In this document: piece by piece, positions 1 through 7,000 of the stretch
Layout of the letters: every line of letters starts with the position of its first letter
Position numbering within the stretch: the first letter of the stretch is position 1
Assembly (NCBI GenBank): GCA_964498925.1
Contig: CAZCKD010000158.1
Span: 1 to 8,211 of the forward strand
Direction of reading: 5' to 3'
DNA length: 8,211 bases
Origin: Granulosicoccus sp964498925
Lineage (GTDB): Bacteria; Pseudomonadota; Gammaproteobacteria; Granulosicoccales; Granulosicoccaceae
Program-made: the position numbers and the translations under genes
Notes under the pieces: generated by a model
What the model saw: the letters and a program-made list of their open reading frames with translations, nothing else
The model's database searches: none
What the model was told of the DNA's origin: nothing

Positions 1-441
1 ATTGGCTTGATGGGCCCCTCTGCGCAGTTTTTTTGCATGTCGACAGGCTCGTTTGATAAGCACCTGCTTACTCTCAATTGAATCAGACTGAGCAACTTGC
101 TGCACTGGTGCTAAGCCAGCCGACGCCAATGCCTCAGCCAGTACATTCTCATCTTCGGCAGTGGTGATGCTAAACCATTGGCAGGTGATAGCATGCCGAT
201 CTTTCATACCGGCATAACCCACATCTTTAGACGATACCGAATAGGCTGTTTCCAACAACTCTGCGAGCTCGTTGGTATTCATATTGCGTTTTTCCAACAG
301 CAAATATAAATGTTCTCCACCCTCGTTCGGCTCGAATCCCAGAATCTCCTCGACACAAAAGTCACCAACAGAAGACTTGAGCGTTGCATGAAACAAGGGC
401 TCGCCGCATGCAGGCGGTGTATCGGGAAGGGATAACAACAT
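1..441 (-). CDS. truD: tRNA pseudouridine synthase D (TruD), N-terminal part, cut by window edge
   Basis: TruD converts uridine 13 of certain tRNAs (tRNA-Glu in E. coli) to pseudouridine in the cytoplasm. The minus strand reads open from an ATG at 441-439 for 147 codons to the left edge, so the C-terminal part is missing. Family signs are the early VGDFCVEEILGFEPNEGGEH stretch (about residues 25-44), the catalytic loop YAGMKDRHA with the presumed catalytic Asp at residue 81 (Asp80 in E. coli TruD), and KKLRRGAH near the edge, which matches the KLRLGA segment following the catalytic region. GGAG lies only 3 nt before the ATG; codon 2 is TTG and would give a 6-nt spacing, but ATG is the simpler choice. 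The gene is transcribed divergently from the rhodanese gene. In many gammaproteobacteria truD sits beside ispF and surE; those genes, if present, would lie outside this window. Identity is confident; the exact start is slightly less so. Confidence 0.93.
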   Translation of the reverse strand, partial: MLLSLPDTPPACGEPLFHATLKSSVGDFCVEEILGFEPNEGGEHLYLLLEKRNMNTNELAELLETAYSVSSKDVGYAGMKDRHAITCQWFSITTAEDENVLAEALASAGLAPVQQVAQSDSIESKQVLIKRACRHAKKLRRGAHQAN

Positions 442-604
442 GAGCTCCGGAGCGGGGTTGAATTAAGCTGCGCGAAGTGTACTGCCCATTACAGTTCAAT
501 GCAGATACATGCTGTGGAAAATCCTTAATAATCCATCAGATTTCCCACCCGTCTCTACCGCAAGCAGTACAATTGGCACACGCTTTTTTCAGAATGCACT
601 CACC
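442..604. promoter_or_regulatory. Divergent intergenic region between truD and the glpE-like gene
   Basis: This stretch of about 160 bp must hold the promoters for truD (leftward) and for the rhodanese gene (rightward). I could not assign either promoter firmly. AATAAT at 527-532 matches five of six bases of a sigma-70 -10 box for rightward transcription, but nothing near the expected -35 position resembles TTGACA. An imperfect inverted repeat, GTACTG at 479-484 and CAGTTC at 492-497 (5 of 6 positions complementary, 7-nt spacer), could be an operator or chance. The reading frame from 509 continues into the rhodanese gene but encodes nothing like the family, so it is treated as leader. Confidence 0.5.
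444..453 (-). promoter_or_regulatory. truD ribosome binding site inside a perfect 10-bp palindrome
   Basis: The sequence GCTCCGGAGC is its own reverse complement and contains the GGAG that should serve as the truD Shine-Dalgarno site, 3 nt before the ATG. The adjoining GAGCTC at 442-447 is also palindromic. With no loop the palindrome cannot fold into a normal hairpin, so a regulatory role is only a possibility. The short SD-to-start spacing is below the usual 5-9 nt. Confidence 0.4.
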
Positions 605-928
605 ATGGCTAAGTACTCCCGCATTTCAGCACAGGACGCGCATCAGATGATGGAGGGCGGTCAGGTTCAGATTGTCGATATTCGAGATGCAGACAGCTTT
701 CGTCTGAATCACATCATGTACGCAGAGCATTTGGATAATCAGGGCACACAGGCCTTCATTGATGACGCAGATTTGGATATTCCGCTCATCGTGTGCTGCT
801 ATCACGGCAATATGAGCCAGAGTGCCGGCGCCTACCTGGCCGAAAAAGGATTTGAAGAAGTTTATAGTCTCGATGGCGGCTTTGCCGAATGGCAGACCCG
901 CTATCCCGATGATTGCGAACCCGACTAA
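605..928 (+). CDS. glpE: GlpE-type single-domain rhodanese (thiosulfate sulfurtransferase)
   Basis: This cytoplasmic sulfurtransferase moves sulfane sulfur from thiosulfate to a thiophilic acceptor (cyanide in the assay, probably a thiol or thioredoxin in vivo) through a cysteine persulfide. The 107-residue product matches the E. coli GlpE length of 108. Seen in order are DAHQMMEGG, VDIRDADSF (residues 24-32), the active-site loop CYHGNMSQ with the catalytic Cys at residue 65 (same number as in E. coli GlpE), and YSLDGGFAEWQ near the C-terminus. An upstream ATG at 509 would add 32 residues unrelated to the family, so the ATG at 605 is preferred, although no clear Shine-Dalgarno precedes it. 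A second cysteine, Cys64, sits directly before the catalytic one. The E. coli glp neighbours (glpG, glpR) are absent; the gene instead lies 21 nt before wecB. The native substrate is unknown. Confidence 0.9.
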   Translation: MAKYSRISAQDAHQMMEGGQVQIVDIRDADSFRLNHIMYAEHLDNQGTQAFIDDADLDIPLIVCCYHGNMSQSAGAYLAEKGFEEVYSLDGGFAEWQTRYPDDCEPD

Positions 929-949
929 CGAGGCCTTAAAGAAATCACT

Positions 950-2077
950 ATGCCCGACATGAAGCGCATCATGGTGGTCTGTGGCACTCGACCCGAAGCC
1001 ATCAAGATGGCTCCGCTAGTCAAACGTCTTCGGAACGCCGACGGCATTAGCGTAGAACTTTGCTCTACGGGTCAGCATCGACAAATGTTGGACCAAGTCA
1101 TGTCGCTATTTGGTGAAACCCCGGACATCGACTTAGGCATCATGCGTCAAGGTCAAGATCTTATCGATATAACGACGGCTGTCATGCTAGGGCTTCGATC
1201 GGTGTTTTCAACATCAAAGCCGGACATTGTTTTAGTGCATGGCGATACCAATACCACCTTCGCCGCAACACTCGCCGCTTATTATCATCAGATCCCGGTG
1301 CACCATGTCGAGGCAGGCCTTAGAACGGGCAATATCTATTCACCGTGGCCAGAAGAAGGAAATCGAAAGCTAACCAGTGCGCTTGCAGCCCACCACTATG
1401 CCCCAACTGAATCGTCCCGCCAGAATCTGTTGAGCGAAGGTATTGCTGATCAACATATTTCGGTGACCGGTAACACCGTGATAGATGCACTGCTGGATGT
1501 CTCAAATCAATTGTCGAACAACAGCGCGCTATGTTCATCAATCAGTGATTCACTACCGACACTTCATCCCGATAAAAAACTGATTCTTGTCACTGGACAC
1601 AGGCGGGAGAATTTTGGCGATGGCTTTGACAACATCTGTCGGGCCATTGCTACATTGGCCAAGCGACCTGATGTTCAAATTATCTATCCGGTGCATTTAA
1701 ATCCTAATGTTCAGGAACCTGTCAACCGACATCTGGAACACTGTAGCAATGTCCATCTCATTGAGCCTCAAGGCTATCTGGCATTTACCTGGCTGATGAC
1801 GCAATGCCACTTGATACTAACTGATAGTGGAGGCATTCAAGAAGAGGCACCATCGATAGGAAAACCGGTTTTAGTCATGCGTGATACGACGGAACGTCCC
1901 GAGGCTGTCAGTGCTGGTACAGTATTGCTCGTCGGTACAGATGCCACACGTATCGTCACGACTGTCGAGTCATTGTTGGAAGATGAAAGCGCCTGGCAAG
2001 CGATGAGTCAAGCGATCAACCCTTATGGTGACGGAACCGCCAGTTCGCAAATTGTGAATCACCTGCTTGCCCTCTGA
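950..2077 (+). CDS. wecB: UDP-N-acetylglucosamine 2-epimerase (non-hydrolysing)
   Basis: The enzyme interconverts UDP-GlcNAc and UDP-ManNAc in the cytoplasm, supplying ManNAc or, after oxidation, ManNAcA for enterobacterial common antigen, capsule or O-antigen. The product has 375 residues (E. coli WecB 376) and is collinear with it throughout. Landmarks are GTRPEAIKMAPLV (residues 12-24, with Lys19), VHGDTNTT with Asp99, HHVEAGLRTG with Glu121, SPWPEEGNR with Glu135, VTGHRRENFG with His217, and the UDP-binding TDSGGIQEE (291-299). These correspond to E. coli Lys15, Asp95, Glu117, Glu131 and His213, so the active site looks intact. The ATG at 950 is preferred over one at 959 because the purine-rich AAAGAAA lies at a usable distance before it; the difference is three residues. 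No wecC-type dehydrogenase or glycosyltransferase is nearby, so which polymer it serves cannot be told. Confidence 0.96.
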   Translation: MPDMKRIMVVCGTRPEAIKMAPLVKRLRNADGISVELCSTGQHRQMLDQVMSLFGETPDIDLGIMRQGQDLIDITTAVMLGLRSVFSTSKPDIVLVHGDTNTTFAATLAAYYHQIPVHHVEAGLRTGNIYSPWPEEGNRKLTSALAAHHYAPTESSRQNLLSEGIADQHISVTGNTVIDALLDVSNQLSNNSALCSSISDSLPTLHPDKKLILVTGHRRENFGDGFDNICRAIATLAKRPDVQIIYPVHLNPNVQEPVNRHLEHCSNVHLIEPQGYLAFTWLMTQCHLILTDSGGIQEEAPSIGKPVLVMRDTTERPEAVSAGTVLLVGTDATRIVTTVESLLEDESAWQAMSQAINPYGDGTASSQIVNHLLAL

Positions 2078-2098
2078 AAACTAAGATCGTAGCTTTTT
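2078..2098 (+). terminator. Possible weak terminator after wecB
   Basis: Directly after the wecB stop codon, AAACTA (2078-2083) can pair imperfectly with TAGCTTT (2090-2096, one bulged C) around a 6-nt loop, running into a five-T tract at 2094-2098. The stem is short and AT-rich, so it would be a poor intrinsic terminator. It is listed mainly because it lies in the expected place between wecB and tamA. Confidence 0.2.
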
Positions 2099-2125
2099 GT
2101 CACACCATCTGGTTATGGGAATGAT
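2097..2125 (+). promoter_or_regulatory. Candidate sigma-70 promoter for tamAB
   Basis: TTGTCA at 2097-2102 matches five of six bases of the -35 consensus. AATGAT at 2120-2125, after a 17-bp spacer, matches four of six of the -10 consensus. Transcription would begin near 2132, giving a leader of about 100 nt before the preferred tamA start. This is the best pair I can see in the gap but it is not strong, and the gene could also be read from upstream. Confidence 0.3.
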
Positions 2126-2134
2126 ATTCGCTGG

Positions 2135-2174
2135 GTGTACTTGTTCTGTGTGTAACAATTGACTATCGGTACAC
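2135..2174 (+). repeat. Nested short inverted repeats in the tamA leader
   Basis: GTGTAC at 2135-2140 is exactly complementary in reverse to GTACAC at 2169-2174. Between them TTGTT (2141-2145) is complementary to AACAA (2154-2158) around an 8-nt loop. In RNA these could stack into one stem with a 10-nt bulge on the 3' side. The arms are short, so this may be coincidence; it does not match a riboswitch that I recognise. Confidence 0.3.
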
Positions 2175-2233
2175 AAATAACCCCTCATGCGTCTTCTTTT
2201 GCTCAACCTACGTCGCTTACAGGCGCGAATTCG

Positions 2234-4054
2234 ATGGCACAGCTAACGCTCGCCATTAGGAAGGCATTGCGTGGTTTTATTGACAGATCGTCTCTCGCCC
2301 GCACGTCTCCAACAGAAAGCCCCGCATTAATAGGTAAAACGCTACTTGCAGTGCTGACCTTTGCCCTGATGGCAACTCACGCTCTCGCTGAGACAACAAT
2401 TCGGGTTACCGGGGTCGAAGACGAACTCAAAGAGAATGTAGAGCTGATTGCGGGTACCCCTCCCGAAGATACAGAATCCAGGCAATTCAGACGTTACGTG
2501 TCTGAACTTCCAGACCTTGCCGTTGAGGCATTAAGTGCTTTGGGCTACTACGGAGCCACGGCCAGTGTCAGGCAGTCTACTGATGGTGAAAACACCCTAC
2601 TGTCTGTTATCGTAAAACCGAACGAGCCTGTAAGAATAGAATCACTGGACATTTCCATTGATGGTGCCGGACTTGTAGATCCAAACTACATCTCGGTACT
2701 AAACGATATACTTATTAAATCAGGGGATGTATTTATTTCCTCCGACTATGAAGCAGCAAAATCCACCTTACTCGATAGAGCTCAAGACCTAGGCTATTTC
2801 GATTTTTCGTTCACTCAAAGCCAAGTGAGGGTCAGTCGAAAACGTCTTAGCGCAAACATCAAACTTGCGGCTGACACAGGAGTTCGTTATACCTTCGGCC
2901 CTATCATCTTTGAGCAGGACACTTTTCAGAAAACATTTCTAGATCGGTGGTTGCCTTTTTCAGAAGGTGATCCTTATGAGTCAGGCCTAACCGGTGAATT
3001 AACTCAAAACCTGCAAAACAGCGGGTACTTTAAAAGCGTCAGAGTTCAACCACAACAAGATAGACGATACGGCAAAACCATACCCGTTAAAGTCGACTTA
3101 AAACTTCGAGATACCAATCAGGTAGCCGTTGGTATCGGCTTCGCGACCGATATCGGTTTACGATCCAAATTGACATGGAGTAAGCCTTTTCTCAATCGCC
3201 GGGGTCACTCTGCTGACTTTGAATTAGGCGTGGCCAAAGAAGTACAAAATGCTAGCGCTACTTATCGTGTCCCACGCCGAAATCAACCACTCTACAATTA
3301 TTGGGGATTGGAATATGGTGTAAAAAACGAAGACGTCAAAGATACCGAAAGCTTTCTTAGTACGTTTAATCTACAACGTGTCTCACGTACTCCCTCTAAC
3401 TGGTCAGAATCATTTTTTATACGGTGGGAGCGGGAAAAATCCAAAGAGGGTGACGACGAAACTAAAGAGACGGACCTTGTCCTACCTGGCCTTAGCTATT
3501 CTAGAAGCCGTAGCAAAGGAAGCCCTTTCCCTGTGTGGGGACAAGCAGCGAGCATTCAAATACTGGGTGGATCCACTCGCGTACTCTCTAGTATCGATAT
3601 TTTCAAGGTAGCTGGTACGTTTCGCTATCTCCGCGCGCTATCTGACAGAAACACAATAATTGCCGGGATACAATACGGTGCGATCGAATCAAACGATTTC
3701 GAACGTGTGCCCATATCACAACGATTTTTTGCGGGTGGAGATCGCAGTGTCCGTGGGTTCGGTTACAGAAACCTGTCGCCACGAGATACCGATGGTGACG
3801 CTATTGGAGGCCGATATCTCGAGGTGCTAAGCGTAGAGTATAACTACCGATTTCGTGATCAATGGAGTGGCGCTCTATTTGTCGATGCTGGCAGAGCGTT
3901 TAACACATTTGCTGATCCATACAACGTAGGTGCCGGACTCGGCATCCGTTGGCAATCACCTGTTGGTCCATTTCGCATAGACATAGCCACGCCAATCAGC
4001 GATAACGATCAAGGAACCGTCCGGTTGCACTTATCATTAGGTCAGGACATATGA
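2234..4054 (+). CDS. tamA: Translocation and assembly module outer-membrane subunit TamA (Omp85 family)
   Basis: TamA is a 16-stranded outer-membrane barrel with three periplasmic POTRA domains that works with TamB in outer-membrane protein assembly and, from later work, phospholipid transport. With the ATG at 2234 the product has 606 residues. A hydrophobic segment (about 36-50) ends in HALA-ET, giving a likely signal-peptidase cut after Ala52 and a mature chain of about 554, close to E. coli TamA. POTRA domains cover roughly 54-130, 133-213 and 217-291, and the barrel about 295-606. The Omp85 L6 motif FFAGGDRSVRGFGYRN carries the conserved VRGF at 506-509. The end, LHLSLGQDI, is TamA-like rather than BamA-like, and the tamB partner overlaps the stop codon. 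The start is uncertain: a TTG at 2159 is in frame but has no Shine-Dalgarno, and even the ATG leaves a long n-region of about 35 residues before the hydrophobic core. Confidence 0.94.
   Translation: MAQLTLAIRKALRGFIDRSSLARTSPTESPALIGKTLLAVLTFALMATHALAETTIRVTGVEDELKENVELIAGTPPEDTESRQFRRYVSELPDLAVEALSALGYYGATASVRQSTDGENTLLSVIVKPNEPVRIESLDISIDGAGLVDPNYISVLNDILIKSGDVFISSDYEAAKSTLLDRAQDLGYFDFSFTQSQVRVSRKRLSANIKLAADTGVRYTFGPIIFEQDTFQKTFLDRWLPFSEGDPYESGLTGELTQNLQNSGYFKSVRVQPQQDRRYGKTIPVKVDLKLRDTNQVAVGIGFATDIGLRSKLTWSKPFLNRRGHSADFELGVAKEVQNASATYRVPRRNQPLYNYWGLEYGVKNEDVKDTESFLSTFNLQRVSRTPSNWSESFFIRWEREKSKEGDDETKETDLVLPGLSYSRSRSKGSPFPVWGQAASIQILGGSTRVLSSIDIFKVAGTFRYLRALSDRNTIIAGIQYGAIESNDFERVPISQRFFAGGDRSVRGFGYRNLSPRDTDGDAIGGRYLEVLSVEYNYRFRDQWSGALFVDAGRAFNTFADPYNVGAGLGIRWQSPVGPFRIDIATPISDNDQGTVRLHLSLGQDI
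4051..4054 (+). promoter_or_regulatory. tamA/tamB stop-start overlap (ATGA)
   Basis: The tamB start ATG and the tamA stop TGA share bases in ATGA. AGGACAT just upstream, inside the last tamA codons, supplies an AGG at 4043-4045 about 5 nt before the tamB start. This arrangement favours ribosome re-initiation and matched amounts of the two partner proteins. Confidence 0.8.
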
Positions 4055-7000
4055 TAAGGAAATGCCTGAAGTGTCTCGGATGGCTATTGTTAGTTATTCT
4101 CATCCTGCTTCTTATTCTAGCTGCGGTCTTTTATTTCGCGATCGGAACAGACCGAGGCCTGTCATTCGCATCTAATGAAGCTAGCAAACGCATTGAGGGT
4201 TTATCCCTCAATGAAGTTGAAGGCAACATATTGTCCGGTGGCATTCAGATGGAATCGCTGCATTATTCCAATGAATCGATAAACGTCAATGCGACTGGCA
4301 TTGACTCGTCATGGAAACTTCGTTGTGCGATGCAGAAAAAAGTCTGTGTTGAAACACTACGCATCGACGAACTCAATGTGGACGTTTTGGCCACATCCGA
4401 GAAATCAGAAGACCCGAAAGAGCCATTAACACTTCCTGAGCTGAAGCTTCCTGTCGATGCCACTTTTGATGATCTCGTGGTTAATAAGCTAAGAGTTACC
4501 CTACCCGATGACTCGGTGCATGAAATCAACGATATCCATTTATCGGCCACAGCTACAAATCGTGGCATCGACATCAACGATCTGTCCGCTTCCTACCAGG
4601 ATAAGACAGCAAAAATTTCCGGATCCCTGACACCGTCGGGTGACTATCCGCTAGATATTGATGTGTCATTAACAGCCGACGACATTTTGCCGGACGAACT
4701 GCCTGAAGGAAGTGGTAATCAAGCGCTATCAGTGAACGCAAAACTCAGCAACACCGTTCGGAATCTAAATCTCAGTGCGGATACTGACGGTGTCTTTAAA
4801 ACAACATTGACAGGTTCAATTCAACCACTAGCTACGAACTACCCGCTCAATGTCAGACTAAAGAGCCCGTCGATCGGCTGGCCTGTAACATCAAACACTA
4901 TTGTGAGTGCGAGCCATACCGATCTGGCGATATCCGGTTCACTACAAGACTACCAAGTGACACTCTTCACTCGACTGGAGGGTGAACAAATTCCTGTATC
5001 CACCGTGCAACTCACGGGCCTTGTGAACACAGAAAGAGCGTTAATTCCGGCCATAGGCGTCGATACACTAAACGGCACAGCGACCGGTCAAGCCTCTGTA
5101 TCATTTAAAGACCTCATAGACTGGAACACACAATGGAATTTCCAGCAGCTTGATACGTCCGTTTATAGAGCCGATATGTCCGGCGTTCTTGACGGCGCTC
5201 TTAAGGCGAAAGGATCCGTAGATGCGGGCAATTGGTCTCTTGATTTAGAAGGTGCAAACATCAAGGGCGATCTGCAGGGCTATCCTTTTGATCTGGATAT
5301 CATTGCGTCAAAGAGTCTGGACAATAATTGGAATATAGAAAAAGCGATTCTTAACAACGGCAGAAATAGCATTAATGCGCTCGGCAGTCTTAACGACACA
5401 TGGGACGTCAACATTGATGCGTCCCTTCCAGAACTCAATAAACTTTTACCCGACCTAAACGGTGATTTGATTGGCAATATCAAACTCAGCGGCGCTCTGG
5501 AAAAACCTAACATTGACCTCAATGCAACCGCGGCTTCATTCACCTATCAAGATATTAAAATATCCGGCATCAGTCTTAAGGCCGATATAAAAGAATTATT
5601 GCATGACAACAGCGACATCAATCTAGCCATTGGTAGTGTCGTCTCCGGAGAAAACACGATCAGGAATGGTCGATTCGGTCTTTCCGGTAGCCGCGGTGAA
5701 CATGTCGTGACACTGTTCGCTGATGGTCCTCAGGCAACGGCTATTGATTTAACGGCCACAGGCACACTCGCAGAATCATTAGATTGGGAAGGCCAGTTGG
5801 ACAAAGTGGATCTCGAAGTACCGGCCCATAAAATCAAGCTGAACAAGGCCACACGGGTGTCTTGGAACCATGCTAATAAAAAGGTTTCAGCAGATCCGCA
5901 TTGCTGGGTAACCGAAGGAAGTAACCTTTGTCTACTTGATGCTTTGAACTCTGACTCCGCAGGCAACATGAGAGTGTCACTGGATGAATATTCCCTGACA
6001 CGGCTTAACCCTTTCCTACCAGCACAGACAACACTCGCTGGAAAACTCACTCTCAACAGCGACATAAGCTGGGGAGATAATGGCGTTGGAAGCTTTAATA
6101 CGCGAACACGCGCTAATGTTTCAAAAGGTGGCGTGCAAGTTCGGGATCCAAACGGCAACACCGTCTCTTTTACGTACGACAAACTCGACATTGACACACA
6201 GACAACGCCATCAAATGTCAGCGCGGATATTTCACTGTCATCTCAAAACCTAGGAGAGGCGGTTATCGATATCACGATGGATCCATTCGGTGAAGAAAAA
6301 CCGATTAACGGATCCGTCAAATTGGAACGGTTTGATATCGGTGTTGTAAAGGCGTTTTTGCCTGACTTCGACGTTATTGCGGGAACACTGAACGCTCAGG
6401 GTGATATATCCGGACGCCTAAGCGACCCACGGTTCGACGGAAGCATTGAAATTGAAGAACCCGAAATCAGAGCAGACCTGCTTCCGCTTCCGATCACCGG
6501 GGGCAGTCTCGTCACGACGGTCAAGGGCAAACGCGCATTTATCGATGGTGAACTGGACAGCAACGATGGCAGCGTCGTACTAGAAGGTTCAGCCAATTGG
6601 CGTGAATTAGACGCATGGGCCGCACAAGTCGATATACGAGCGAATAATCTCAACGTTCAAAGCGACCCTTTGCAGCAATCGTCAGTCAATTCAGATATCG
6701 GCATCAACGCAAGCCCCGGCAATATTCAAATTACAGGGGACGTTTCTATACCGAGCGCCGTTATCGACGTGGAAGAATTGCCACAAGGTGCTGCTCGTGT
6801 GTCCAGCGATGTCATCATTATTGAAGATGAAGATGTCAACGACGATCAACAATCGCAAACACCTGCACCCTCACAAGCCAGCTCGCCCAGTGATACTAAA
6901 CTGACCGTCAATGTCGATGTATCGCTCGGTGATGACATCGCTCTATCGGCATATGGTTTGACCGCGAACCTCACCGGTGATGTCAGCATAAGACAACGCA

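Noticed and set aside
509..604. 32-residue N-terminal extension of the rhodanese starting at ATG 509
   Set aside because: The extension resembles nothing in the GlpE family, while starting at 605 gives the family length and puts the catalytic Cys at position 65.
1320..1541. 73-codon open frame antisense to wecB
   Set aside because: It is the reverse shadow of highly conserved wecB coding sequence and has no family features.
2118..2148. Possible sigma-E promoter (GGAA followed by TCTG) before tamA
   Set aside because: The first element matches only GGAA of GGAACTT and the spacing to TCTG is about 20 nt, longer than the usual 16-17.
3378..3611. 77-codon plus-strand frame inside tamA
   Set aside because: It is an alternative frame of the TamA barrel region with no ribosome binding site or recognisable domain.
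5730..6197. 155-codon open frame antisense to tamB, with several smaller ones around 4263-7055
   Set aside because: They lie wholly inside the confidently identified tamB, have Ser/Leu-rich shadow composition and no recognisable motif.
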